Assembly (NCBI GenBank): GCA_046328575.1
Contig: JAXLWI010000010.1
Coordinates: 1-64,000 of the forward strand
Length of the DNA: 64,000 nucleotides
Source: JAGOBP01 sp046328575
GTDB lineage: Bacteria > Chloroflexota > Anaerolineae > Fen-1058
Direction: 5' to 3'
A program made the translations under genes and the position numbers. The notes below the pieces were generated by a model. It did no database searches. It was not told the origin of the DNA and was given only the letters and a program-made list of their open reading frames with translations. This document shows, one piece after another, positions 47,990 through 56,855 of the stretch (its first letter is position 1; every line of letters begins with the position of its first letter).

Positions 47990-50676
47990 CCGATTGGCTC
48001 CTCTGGCGAAGCGGGTGGTGTTGCGAGCGGCAAACGCAACGTAAACTGCGCGCCGCCGCTAACGCGATTCTCAGCCGTGATGGTGCCGCCATGCGCTTCG
48101 ATCAATCCCCGGGTGATTGACAGGCCCAGCCCCACGCCGCCAGCGCGCGCCCGCGGGCCACGATAGAACTTGTCAAACACCCGCTCGACCGATTCCGGCG
48201 GCAAGCCTGGCCCTTGATCCGCTACGATAATCATCAGGTTAGCACCGTCGAGCTTCGCTGTGACGTGCACGTGTGTGCCCGGCGGCGTGTATGTGACGGC
48301 GTTGTGCAGCAAATTTGTCAGCGCCTGCTCCATCAAAACAAAATCCATTTTGACCAGCGGCAGATTCGGCGCGATATCGATGCGCACGTCATGCCTGGCC
48401 AGTGGCGACTTCAGACGCTCGACCGTCACGTTGATCAGGTCGCTGACGTCGCACCAGTCCTGTTTGATCTTCAGCAAGCCGGATTCAAGCCGCGTCATAT
48501 CGAGTAGGTTTTCGACCAGGCGGTTTAACCGATCGGCAGCGGTCTGAATCTCGCCGACGAGCACAGTGCGGGTCTCGGCGCGATCGCCAGCATTCGGCTC
48601 CAGTAAACTGCTAGCCGCACCCGTAATCGCGGCGATGGGGGTGCGCAGTTCATGCGAAATCGAGTTGAGCAGCGTTTTGTAGAGCCGTTCCGATTCAGCT
48701 AGGACCTTAGATCGTTCGGCGGCTTCGTCCAGCATCTCGCGTTCGATTGACAACGCGACTTGACTGGCAAAAGTCTCCAGCAGTTCTTCCTGCTCGATCG
48801 ATAACGGGGCGGTTTGCCGCGTCCGCACGCCCATCACACCTACGATGCCGCCGGGGGCCAGCAGTGGCAGATAATGCGCATCGGCCAGCGTTAACGTATC
48901 GGTGAAACGGCCGGCCGGTTTGCGATTCATGAATGACCACAGCGCTACATTGCGTTCCTTATCGGTCAGTGTCAATGTCGACGCGGAATGGGGCTCGATT
49001 GCGAGTTGGCCGATCGGGTTGGCGAGTACGATCGCAACCTGCGCGTCAAACACGCGCCCGATCTGATCGACCGCCGTTTCCAGCACATCGTCCATGGTTA
49101 CCGCGCTGGCTACTTCGCGCGTCAAGAGATAGAGCGCGGTGGCACGTTCTTCGCGATGCAGCACCGCACGTTCCTGGCTGCGCAAGCGCGCAGTGAGTTG
49201 CCCCGTGGCCAACGCGACGATGAAGTACATGCCAAACATCAACACATCGTCGAAGGCCGAAATCGAGATGGTCAACTGTGGCGGGATAAAGAGGAAGTTC
49301 CACAGCAAAGCACTCAGCGCCGCGGCGACCAGCACTGGGCCGCGCCCCATAAACTGGCCAATCAATAACACGACGAATAAATAGACCAACGCCACGGCGT
49401 GATAGTTGATCACCTGCGTGGCCAGCAAATTGAGGCCAGTCACGCCAGTCACAACCAACAGGGCGGTGGCGTATTGCTTGACATTGGAATGCAACACGGG
49501 CCGGACGGCGATGGGCGGTCGCCCTGTTGATTCAGTCTCATCGCCTCTAACTACGTACACGTCAATATTGCCGCTTTGACGGATCAAGCGATTGACTAGC
49601 GTGCCACCGGTCAGCAGTTCGCGCAACCGGGCGCGGGCAGGTTTGCCTACCACGATCTGCGTGATGTTGCGCTGGCGAGCGATGCGCAACAGCGCGTCTA
49701 TCACGTCATCGCTGGCGGTGGTCACGACCTCGCCGCCTAATTCGCGCGCCAATGCGAGATTGCGCACCAACCGCGCCTGATCTTCAGGCGACAAGACCTG
49801 CGGCGTTTCGACATACACCGCCACCCAGGATGCTTCCAGGTTGTAGGCCATGCGGCGTGTCCAACGCACCAGCCGTTCGGATAAGGTGCTGGGACTGATT
49901 GCCACCATCAGGCGCTCGCCCGATTTCCACGGCCCGGCGATCTGTTTGACCTGCATGTAATCCTGAAGTTGATGATTGACGCGCTCGGCGGTGAAGCGCA
50001 GCGCCATTTCGCGCAGGGCCGTAAGGTTACCTGTGCGGAAAAAATTGCGCGCCGCTGCATCGGCTCGCTCGCCGAGATAGACCTTGCCTTCGGCGAGGCG
50101 CTTTTGCAACTCTTCCGGCACGAGATCGATCAGTTCGATCTCGTCGGCCAGTTCCAGGACTGAGTCGGGGACGGTTTCATTGACGACGATGCCGGTGATC
50201 TGATGGACGGTGTCGGCGCGGCTTTCGAGGTGCTGAACGTTGAGCGTTGTATAGACGTCAATGCCTGCGTCCAGTAGCTCCAACACATCTTGATAGCGTT
50301 TGGGATGGCGCGCGCCGGGGCTGTTGGTGTGCGCCAGTTCGTCCACTAAGACCAATTGTGGGTGACGCGCCAGAATCGCGTCGAGGTCCATCTCGTCAAA
50401 TTGAGCGCCGCGATAATCCAACTTCTGCGGTGCGACGAGCGGCAGATTGGCTGCCAGGGCTTCGGTCTCAGCCCGGCCATGCGTCTCAACGTAGCCGATG
50501 ACGACATCGACCTTATCGGCCTGGCGCTGTACAGCCGCTTCCAACATCGCGTAAGTTTTGCCTACGCCCGCCGCCATACCGAAGAAAATTATCAGATGAC
50601 CACGCTTGGGCTTGGACTCTTCTTTGTTGATGGCGACCAGCAGCGGGTCGGGGGCGGGGCGAGTATTGTCGGTCAT
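47986..50676 (-). CDS. kdpD: KdpD-type sensor histidine kinase, copy 1
   Basis: An 896-residue osmosensitive K+ sensor kinase. Order: KdpD N-terminal domain with Walker-like GMAAGVGKTYAMLEAA and VLVDELAHTNSPGARHPKR (about 30-235); USP-like domain (about 250-380); four membrane helices of DUF4118 (about 405-500, NYHAVALVYLFVVLLIGQFMGRGP); GAF (about 520-650); HisKA with phospho-accepting His675 (SISHELRTPIAA); HATPase with NLLHNAVTYTPPG and GLGLSITRGLIEAHGG. Divergent from the permease operon. Senses K+ limitation or turgor (known for the family). Confidence 0.95.
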   Translation of the reverse strand: MTDNTRPAPDPLLVAINKEESKPKRGHLIIFFGMAAGVGKTYAMLEAAVQRQADKVDVVIGYVETHGRAETEALAANLPLVAPQKLDYRGAQFDEMDLDAILARHPQLVLVDELAHTNSPGARHPKRYQDVLELLDAGIDVYTTLNVQHLESRADTVHQITGIVVNETVPDSVLELADEIELIDLVPEELQKRLAEGKVYLGERADAAARNFFRTGNLTALREMALRFTAERVNHQLQDYMQVKQIAGPWKSGERLMVAISPSTLSERLVRWTRRMAYNLEASWVAVYVETPQVLSPEDQARLVRNLALARELGGEVVTTASDDVIDALLRIARQRNITQIVVGKPARARLRELLTGGTLVNRLIRQSGNIDVYVVRGDETESTGRPPIAVRPVLHSNVKQYATALLVVTGVTGLNLLATQVINYHAVALVYLFVVLLIGQFMGRGPVLVAAALSALLWNFLFIPPQLTISISAFDDVLMFGMYFIVALATGQLTARLRSQERAVLHREERATALYLLTREVASAVTMDDVLETAVDQIGRVFDAQVAIVLANPIGQLAIEPHSASTLTLTDKERNVALWSFMNRKPAGRFTDTLTLADAHYLPLLAPGGIVGVMGVRTRQTAPLSIEQEELLETFASQVALSIEREMLDEAAERSKVLAESERLYKTLLNSISHELRTPIAAITGAASSLLEPNAGDRAETRTVLVGEIQTAADRLNRLVENLLDMTRLESGLLKIKQDWCDVSDLINVTVERLKSPLARHDVRIDIAPNLPLVKMDFVLMEQALTNLLHNAVTYTPPGTHVHVTAKLDGANLMIIVADQGPGLPPESVERVFDKFYRGPRARAGGVGLGLSITRGLIEAHGGTITAENRVSGGAQFTLRLPLATPPASPEEPIG

Positions 50677-51063
50677 ATTGGCACGGACCTATTCTCAGCT
50701 AACATGGATTGTACTGCATCTTTAGGTTCAACATACAATCCAGGCGGAAGCGTTGTCACCGAATCCGATCGACGACGGCGTTTAATAGTAACACGTTTAC
50801 GCGCCGCCGTTATTCTCTCCGCGCGCCTCCGCAATCTCATCGTTATCCGATTATTACTATTGCGCTGCGCGGCCCTGCCTTCCTGCCTCACAGGTTTCGC
50901 TTCATCTTGATGAAATTTTGATGTCCGGCCGTTGACTCTTGACCCGTCTTTGACACGGAACTCCTTACAATGAATCTGCCCGGCTGAAAGAGTGAGCCGA
51001 TTTCGAACCGTGAGGCCAATCGAGCAGCTGGATTACTGAGAATAGATCATCATTGAGGCCAAA
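50677..51063. promoter_or_regulatory. Divergent control region with TTGA half-site array (array 1)
   Basis: 387 bp between kdpD copy 1 (-) and the permease operon (+). It holds four half-sites TTGATG (50907), TTGATG (50918), TTGACC (50939), TTGACA (50950), spaced 11, 21 and 11 bp, followed 10 bp later by TACAAT (50966-50971). An extra TTGACT is at 50932. On the minus side TACAAT (50713-50708) may be the kdpD -10. No convincing gene; a few short ORFs here are chance frames. Confidence 0.7.
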
Positions 51064-51708
51064 TTGTCAATCTCGCCCGTTCTACCATCGACCGTCAATA
51101 GTGCCGCCAAGCCAGCGTCGGCTTTGACTAAGCGGCTGATCGTACTTGTCCCGCCGCATGACATTTACGAGGCCATGCTGGCGCGGCATGTTTGGACGAC
51201 GGCGCTCAAAAGCCGCAGCGATGTCCTGTATATAGCAGTGGCGCGTGATCCTGACGAAGACGCTTACGTGCGGCGCACACTCGCTGTGTTAGCGGCTATG
51301 ACGCGTGACGCTCGCCTGCAGGTGGCGACTCAGGTCGTCTTTCACGCCCAGTGGCTTAAGGTGCTGCGCTCACTTTATCGTTCTGGCGATGCCATCGTAT
51401 GTTTGGCCGAACACACCCTGCGCCGTTTCGGTCGAGCGGCACAGCCACTTGGCGAATTGCTCGCCGCTGAATTCGAGGGGAATGTGCAAGTGCTGGATGG
51501 CATCAGCGTGGAGCAGACTCAGTCGCGCCGCGCGGTCTGGCCGCTGCTGCGTGAAGCCGCGCCGTTTGCGATGGTGATGGCTTTCATGGAATTGCAGATG
51601 TGGGCCACCGTGCAGCTCGGGCAGACGGCCGCCAGAACGGCGCTGCTGGCGCTGTCAGTCGTGGTCGAGTTTAGCGTGATCTGGCTGTGGGTCAATCGAG
51701 TTCATTAA
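51064..51708 (+). CDS. USP-like protein with C-terminal membrane helices
   Basis: A 214-residue protein. Residues 20-145 look like a universal-stress-protein/KdpD-USP fold: RLIVLVPPHDIYEAMLARHVW, SDVLYIAVARDPDEDAYVRR, IVCLAEHTLRRFGRAAQPLGELLA. Two hydrophobic segments follow (about 170-190 and 194-210: APFAMVMAFMELQMWATVQL, TALLALSVVVEFSVIWLWV). The start is TTG at 51064, with GAGG 5 nt upstream. It is the first gene of a three-gene operon controlled by the same type of array as kdp. It may sense nucleotide or act on the permease encoded downstream (inference). Confidence 0.65.
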   Translation: MSISPVLPSTVNSAAKPASALTKRLIVLVPPHDIYEAMLARHVWTTALKSRSDVLYIAVARDPDEDAYVRRTLAVLAAMTRDARLQVATQVVFHAQWLKVLRSLYRSGDAIVCLAEHTLRRFGRAAQPLGELLAAEFEGNVQVLDGISVEQTQSRRAVWPLLREAAPFAMVMAFMELQMWATVQLGQTAARTALLALSVVVEFSVIWLWVNRVH

Positions 51709-51717
51709 GGAGAAAGT

Positions 51718-52836
51718 ATGCAGAAGATGGTTGCTGAAGCCACATCGCCTGTAGCTAATGTGGCGAGCCATTTGCGGCAAGACTCTGAAACAGCACAGAC
51801 TTTGTTTCAGATGCAGCCGCCGTTGACGCAGCGCTTTGTCGAAGCGCAGGCTCGATTGCTGGCGGACGCGATGCTGCAGAAACTGCCGCAGGTGCGTTTT
51901 ACGCTGCCCGATCGCGTCATCGGTCCTGGCAGCGATGCGCGGCCGATCGCTGTGCCAACCGATCAGCGCGAACAGTCGATCGGTGGGGCCGGGTTGTTCG
52001 ATCGGTTGTCGAAAGTTGAATTGTATAAGGCCGTGCGTCAGCGACTGAGCGAACTGGAGCAATCGCCCAATCGAGAACTGCGTCTCAGCGGCCAACTGCT
52101 ACGGTACGCCGTCGCCCATCATCTGGTGTACAACCTGCTGCCCACGGGCCGCTCGGTGATCTATCAAGCCGCAGACGACGAGTTCATTCCATCAATTCCG
52201 ATCGAAAAACAATTCGAACCCGCCTCAGCGATTACGGCAGCAACTGATGCGATTGCCGAAGAAGGGGCTGACGACGCAAGTCGTGGTGAGTTGCTCGTGC
52301 CGTATGTGGCTTATGCACGGCAGTTCTATCTGCCGCAATGGGTGGCGCTGGATGGCGGCGATCGACTGTTGGTGAATTCGATCAAAGAAGCCGAAGCGCA
52401 TCTCGCGTCGATGCAGCGTTTTATGGAAGTGCTGCACATGGCATTGTCGCTGGCACCGTACATCGTAGCCGACGACGAATATCAGCAAAAGCGTTATGGC
52501 ATGTTGGGCCAGCTCATCAATCAAGGGCGGGCGCTGGCGCGCCGTGAAACGCTCGACGTGATCGCGACGATCAAGCAGCGGGCCGAACAGCACGAACTGA
52601 ATCGCGGCTTGAGTTTGAGCCTGCCGTACTTCGATGATCAAACGCTGGCCCTGGAACTGGATAACTTCGAAGTGATTCCGGCGGGCCGCATCATGTTTGT
52701 GCCGGCGTTTGTGGTGCGGGCGGTGCTGGATGAACAAGCCAAAGTCAGCGAAGACACGCGCCTCAGCGCTTCGACGCGCAAACACCTGTTGGCTGAGTTG
52801 AAAATGTTGGGCGAAGCCTTTGAGGCTGGACATTAG
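51718..52836 (+). CDS. Uncharacterised 372-residue soluble protein
   Basis: I do not recognise this family. No signal peptide or membrane segments are seen. It is mainly helical, with acidic/basic stretches such as ETLDVIATIKQRAEQHELNRGLSLSL and a C-terminal VPAFVVRAVLDEQAKVSEDTRLSASTRKHLLAEL. AAGGAGAAAG gives a strong ribosome binding site for the ATG at 51718, 9 bp after the first gene. It lies between a USP-like membrane protein and a permease and is likely to work with them, perhaps as cytosolic regulator; this is inference from operon structure. Confidence 0.65.
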   Translation: MQKMVAEATSPVANVASHLRQDSETAQTLFQMQPPLTQRFVEAQARLLADAMLQKLPQVRFTLPDRVIGPGSDARPIAVPTDQREQSIGGAGLFDRLSKVELYKAVRQRLSELEQSPNRELRLSGQLLRYAVAHHLVYNLLPTGRSVIYQAADDEFIPSIPIEKQFEPASAITAATDAIAEEGADDASRGELLVPYVAYARQFYLPQWVALDGGDRLLVNSIKEAEAHLASMQRFMEVLHMALSLAPYIVADDEYQQKRYGMLGQLINQGRALARRETLDVIATIKQRAEQHELNRGLSLSLPYFDDQTLALELDNFEVIPAGRIMFVPAFVVRAVLDEQAKVSEDTRLSASTRKHLLAELKMLGEAFEAGH

Positions 52837-52859
52837 CAATCGGGAATTAGGGGCTCAAT

Positions 52860-54722
52860 ATGTTATCAGTGATTCTATTGGCGGTAGCGGTTTTTCTGGC
52901 GATCAAGTTTGCGCCGCGCGAAAGCAAAGAGCACGCGCACGTGCATGGCGCTGGACAGATCGGATTGGCAGCTGCGGTCGCGTTGTTTGGCGTCGACTAC
53001 TTTACGTCGTTCTATTATGGAACGGGCGAGTTGATGAGCGCACTGCATCCGTATGGTCTGCAGAAATACGCCTACATTGCCGTCGCTGTGATCGCTCTGG
53101 CGAACTTCGCGTTTGGCGCGTTGTATATGTTTTCGTTGGGGCCGTTCAACGAAGGCGGTGGGTCGTACACAGCTTCGATGCGGTACTTGAAACCGACCCT
53201 CAGTTTGATCGTGGCTGTAACGTTGTTGGAAGACTACGTGCTTACGATCGTCGTCTCGGCCCTATCGGGCAGCGATCAGTTGCTGTCGGTATTGGGTCAA
53301 TACAACACCGATTGGATCTGGCACTTCCTCATCGGCGCGTTGCTAGCCGCGGTGACATGGTACCTCACCATTCGTGGACGCGGCGAATCGTCGCGCATTG
53401 TGTTCGTCGGCCTGGGGGTCTTTGGCTTCATGACCGTCACGATGATGATTGGTTTGTTGGCCGCGCATTTCAACGGCGTGCCCGCCGTGCCGGTCAGCGA
53501 AGTTCCGCAGCCCGTTGCTAACTTGGGTACGGCCCTTATGCACTTGCTGACTGCTTCGATGAAAGGCATGGTGGCGTTGTCCGGCCTTGAAGCCATGTCG
53601 AATGGTATTCAGTTTGTGATTGACGAAGATGTGAAGCTGGTCAAGTGGGGCAAGCAGCATCTGCCCAAACTAAACAAGGTCTGGGAATTTTACAGTGGCA
53701 AGTCGGGTATTGGGCGCTTTGTGCAGACATCGTTCCTGTTTTACGGCGGCCTGACTACATTGTTCCTGACGATCTTCTCGATCCGCTTCGATGTGTTCGA
53801 CGGTACACTGGGCCGCACACTCGTCGGTAATCTGGCCTTCATTGGCTTCAGTCAAATTCAAGGCGGCGACATCCTGTTCTGGGCGTATCAATTCCTGGCG
53901 GTGGCGTTGCTGGCCGCGGCCTCGATGACGGCTTTTCAGGACGCGCAAGCCACTGAATGGCGCGACGTAGCGATCGGGGAAATCCCAGAGTTCATCGTAT
54001 ATCGCGATCCGCGCGGCACCTTCACCCGATCGGTCACGGTAGCCTTTGGGGCCTCCGTAATCATCATGTTGTTGGTTCATGGCGAGACAACGTTGGCTGC
54101 GCCATTTTACGGTGTCGGCGTGTTCCTGCCGATTGCCGTCATGGGCTTGGCGATTCGGCAGCATTTTTTGCAAAACTATACCGGCAGCAAACGCCGCTGG
54201 GGCGCTTTTGGTGCGGGTTTGGCCGCCGCTTTGTCGGCCATCGTCTTCGTCGGCCAGATCGTCGGCAAGTGGGAAGAAGGCGGCTGGATTCGGCTGATCA
54301 CGATGTCGACGCTGATCATCTCGGCGCACTTGCTGCTGCTCTCGCCGTTGGGCTATCGCAACCCCAAGGCCATTCAACGCATTGTGCGGGACAAGGCGCG
54401 TATTCGTGGCTCGATGGCGTCCATCGTCGAATGGCAGTCGCTGAAGATGCAAGAGTATCGCTACTCGCTGCTGGTGGGCATTTCCAAGTTCTGGGCGCTG
54501 TTTGGGATTCGACGACCGGTCCGCTACGAAGTACCGATCGTGGCGGGTGACTACAACCACGCCTTACATGTCGATCATCCAGATGCGCCGTCGTTCATCG
54601 ATCAGTTCATCGCTGATCAAGCGACCGAACCGCGCTTGGGTGGCGCGCCGAAACAAACGGCTCAACCGACGGATTTGGAACGAAATTTCCCAACTCCACC
54701 AGCACCCAAGACGAACACCTAA
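52860..54722 (+). CDS. APC-superfamily permease, candidate K+ transporter (KimA/KUP-like)
   Basis: A 620-residue integral membrane protein with about 12 helices and a soluble C-terminal tail of about 120 residues. It opens with GLAAAVALFGVDYFTSFYYGTGELMSALHPYGLQKYAY, which has the kink-and-Tyr/Ser/Thr character of APC-fold cation and amino-acid transporters, then MFSLGPFNEGGGSYTASMRYLKPTLSLIVAVTLLEDYVLTI. In the Bacillus KimA group (KUP family) a similar membrane core is followed by a cytosolic tail. Because its operon shares the regulatory array of kdp and lies between kdp genes, K+ uptake is the favoured guess; an amino-acid or other cation permease is the alternative. A terminator closes the operon. 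Confidence 0.7.
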   Translation: MLSVILLAVAVFLAIKFAPRESKEHAHVHGAGQIGLAAAVALFGVDYFTSFYYGTGELMSALHPYGLQKYAYIAVAVIALANFAFGALYMFSLGPFNEGGGSYTASMRYLKPTLSLIVAVTLLEDYVLTIVVSALSGSDQLLSVLGQYNTDWIWHFLIGALLAAVTWYLTIRGRGESSRIVFVGLGVFGFMTVTMMIGLLAAHFNGVPAVPVSEVPQPVANLGTALMHLLTASMKGMVALSGLEAMSNGIQFVIDEDVKLVKWGKQHLPKLNKVWEFYSGKSGIGRFVQTSFLFYGGLTTLFLTIFSIRFDVFDGTLGRTLVGNLAFIGFSQIQGGDILFWAYQFLAVALLAAASMTAFQDAQATEWRDVAIGEIPEFIVYRDPRGTFTRSVTVAFGASVIIMLLVHGETTLAAPFYGVGVFLPIAVMGLAIRQHFLQNYTGSKRRWGAFGAGLAAALSAIVFVGQIVGKWEEGGWIRLITMSTLIISAHLLLLSPLGYRNPKAIQRIVRDKARIRGSMASIVEWQSLKMQEYRYSLLVGISKFWALFGIRRPVRYEVPIVAGDYNHALHVDHPDAPSFIDQFIADQATEPRLGGAPKQTAQPTDLERNFPTPPAPKTNT

Positions 54723-54751
54723 CTGGCGATCTCAATCGGTCCGTCAACTTG

Positions 54752-54795
54752 CCGCCACATTTCGAATTCGTTTTCGGGATGTGGCGGTTTCTTTA
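54752..54795 (+). terminator. Rho-independent terminator
   Basis: CCGCCACAT (54752-54760) pairs with ATGTGGCGG (54779-54787), then TTTCTTT. It separates the permease operon from the kdp operon. Confidence 0.8.
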
Positions 54796-54820
54796 TGAGT
54801 GATCTGCACCCCGCGCTGCG

Positions 54821-54887
54821 TCTTGATGAATTCTTGACCTCTGTGGCCTCAATCTTGTCCCCGGCTTGACTCGAATCTGGCTAAGAT
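54821..54887 (+). promoter_or_regulatory. kdp operon control region with TTGA half-site array (array 2)
   Basis: TTGATG (54823), TTGACC (54834), TTGTCC (54855), TTGACT (54866), spaced 11, 21 and 11 bp, then 10 bp and TAAGAT (54882-54887). The geometry is identical to array 1; the first ten bases TCTTGATGAA (54821-54830) also match array 1 (50905-50914). The last boxes overlap the -35 region, as expected for an activator of the OmpR family. Confidence 0.72.
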
Positions 54888-54910
54888 AATCTTTAGATGT
54901 TGAGGAGGCA

Positions 54911-54994
54911 ATGATGGACTTCGTCTTTGTGGGCTTAGCGGTGCTGTTCTTCGGCTTGTCGTATGGTCTGGTCAAATTGTGTGAAAGACTTTAG
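54911..54994 (+). CDS. 27-residue membrane peptide before kdpF
   Basis: A 27-residue peptide starting MMDFVFVGLAVLFFGLSYGL and ending KLCERL: one membrane helix and a charged tail. GAGGAGGC is just upstream of the ATG at 54911. Similar single-helix peptides precede kdpF in some other genomes I know, so it may be a real Kdp-associated peptide. It is followed 8 bp later by kdpF. A second in-frame ATG at 54914 is the alternative start. Confidence 0.65.
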   Translation: MMDFVFVGLAVLFFGLSYGLVKLCERL

Positions 54995-55002
54995 GGGGAA
55001 GC

Positions 55003-55092
55003 ATGACGGCGTTGTATCTCATCGGCGGTTTGATCGCGCTGGGTTTACTGGCGTATCTGTTTGTGGCCTTGCTTAAGCCGGAGAAATTCTAA
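55003..55092 (+). CDS. kdpF: KdpF small membrane subunit
   Basis: A 29-residue peptide, MTALYLIGGLIALGLLAYLF and VALLKPEKF, with a single membrane helix and the ALLxPExF ending diagnostic for KdpF, which stabilises the KdpFABC complex. GGGGGAAGC precedes the ATG at 55003. The stop overlaps the kdpA start by one base (TAATG), so translation is coupled. Confidence 0.9.
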   Translation: MTALYLIGGLIALGLLAYLFVALLKPEKF

Positions 55093-56843
55093 TGACGGTG
55101 AATGGCGTGTTTCAATTAGTTTTGTATGTCGTCGTGCTGATCGCGCTGGCGAAGCCGTTGGGTGCGTATATGGCCCGCGTCTACGAGGGTGAATCCACCT
55201 TTCTCGATCGGATCATTGGTCCGATCGAGCGGCTGATCTATCGCGTCAGCGGAATTCAGCCCAAGGTCGAGATGAACTGGAAGACCTATACAGTCGCGCT
55301 GCTGATCTTCAATCTGTTCGGCCTGCTGGTCGTGTATGTTGTGCAGCGCGTCCAAGCGGGCTTGCCGTTGAATCCGCAAGGGTTGGGGGCGATCTCGCCT
55401 GATTCGTCATTCAACACGGCGGTGAGTTTTGCTACGAATACCAACTGGCAAGGCTACAGCGGCGAGACGACAATGAGTTACCTGACACAGATGCTGGCGT
55501 TGACCGTACAGAACTTCGTGTCGGCGGCGACGGGCATGGCCATCGTCGTGGCGTTGATTCGCGGACTTGCGCGCAAGTCCGCGCAAACGATCGGCAACTT
55601 CTGGGTCGATCTCGTGCGATCGACGTTGTACATCTTGCTGCCGCTGTCGCTCATCCTGGCGATTGTGTTGGTGTCGCAGGGCGTCATCCAGAATTTCAAC
55701 GGCTATCAACCTGTGTCCTTACTACAATCGACTATGGATGGCAATGGTGCGGCAGTGACGACGCAAGTGTTGCCGATGGGACCGGCGGCTTCGCAGATTG
55801 CCATCAAGCAGTTAGGCACCAATGGCGGTGGCTTCTTCAACGCCAACTCGGCGCATCCGTTTGAGAATCCTACGCCGGTGTCGAATTGGCTGGAAATGCT
55901 GTCGATTCTGGTGATCCCGGCGGCGCTGTGTTACACCTTCGGCAAGATGGTGAAAGATACGCGGCAAGGTTGGGCCGTGTTCGCCGCGATGACGATCGTG
56001 TTTGTGGTGATGCTGGGCATTGCCGTGCTGGCCGAGCAGAACGGCAATCCCGCCTTCACGCCGTTGGGCATCGATCAAACCGCCAGTGAAATGCAAGCGG
56101 GCGGCAACATGGAAGGCAAAGAAACGCGCAACGGCATCGTTAACTCGGCGATTTGGGCGACGGCGACTACTCTGGCGTCAAACGGTTCGGTCAACTCGAT
56201 GCACGATTCGTACATGCCGCTGGGCGGGTTTGTGGCGCTGTTCAACATCCAGATGGGCGAGGTGATCTTTGGCGGCGTGGGTTCCGGCTTGTATGGCATG
56301 TTGATCTTCGCCATCATTGCGGTATTCATCGCGGGCTTGATGGTGGGGCGCACGCCTGAATATCTGGGCAAAAAGATCGAAGCCTATGAGATGAAGATGG
56401 CGTCGATTGCCATTCTGGTGATGCCGATCACGGTACTGGTCGGCACGGCGATCGGTGTGTTGACGCCCGGCGGCACGTCGACCATCTTCAATACAACGCC
56501 TGCGCCACATGGCTTCAGCGAAGTGTTGTATGCGTTCACTTCGGCCGGCAACAACAATGGCAGCGCGTTTGCCGGACTCGGCGCGAATACCCCGTTTTAT
56601 AACGTCGCGTTGGGGCTGGCGATGTTGATCGGGCGATACTGGATCGCGATTCCGACGTTAGCGATCGCAGGTTCGTTGGCCGCTAAGAAGATCGTACCCG
56701 CAGGTTCCGGCACACTGCCCACGCACACGCCTTTGTTCATCGCGATGTTGATTGGCGTGGTGCTGCTGGTCGGCGCGTTGACGTTCATTCCGGCGCTGGC
56801 ACTCGGTCCGATCGTCGAGCAGTTAATGATGAATGCGCATTAA
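55092..56843 (+). CDS. kdpA: K+-transporting ATPase subunit A
   Basis: A 583-residue K+-channel-like subunit of KdpFABC, with about ten membrane helices. The four selectivity-filter loops are seen: ATNTNWQGYSGE, GTNGGGFFNANSAHPFENPT, a segment around ATTLASNGSVNSMHDSYMPLGG, and SAGNNNGSAFAGL. The length is normal. K+ enters through this subunit and is driven by KdpB. It starts one base into the kdpF stop. Confidence 0.97.
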   Translation: MTVNGVFQLVLYVVVLIALAKPLGAYMARVYEGESTFLDRIIGPIERLIYRVSGIQPKVEMNWKTYTVALLIFNLFGLLVVYVVQRVQAGLPLNPQGLGAISPDSSFNTAVSFATNTNWQGYSGETTMSYLTQMLALTVQNFVSAATGMAIVVALIRGLARKSAQTIGNFWVDLVRSTLYILLPLSLILAIVLVSQGVIQNFNGYQPVSLLQSTMDGNGAAVTTQVLPMGPAASQIAIKQLGTNGGGFFNANSAHPFENPTPVSNWLEMLSILVIPAALCYTFGKMVKDTRQGWAVFAAMTIVFVVMLGIAVLAEQNGNPAFTPLGIDQTASEMQAGGNMEGKETRNGIVNSAIWATATTLASNGSVNSMHDSYMPLGGFVALFNIQMGEVIFGGVGSGLYGMLIFAIIAVFIAGLMVGRTPEYLGKKIEAYEMKMASIAILVMPITVLVGTAIGVLTPGGTSTIFNTTPAPHGFSEVLYAFTSAGNNNGSAFAGLGANTPFYNVALGLAMLIGRYWIAIPTLAIAGSLAAKKIVPAGSGTLPTHTPLFIAMLIGVVLLVGALTFIPALALGPIVEQLMMNAH

Positions 56844-56855
56844 CGAGGAAACATC

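Noticed and set aside
50709..50921. Short ORF in the divergent kdpD/permease gap
   Set aside because: It overlaps the regulatory array, has no ribosome binding site and no protein-like composition.
50677..51063. c-di-AMP (ydaO type) riboswitch before the candidate K+ permease operon
   Set aside because: KimA genes in Bacillus have one, so it was looked for, but the conserved core words are absent.
53670..54560. 296-codon ORF on the minus strand
   Set aside because: Shadow inside the permease gene; Arg/Gln/His-rich and without motifs.
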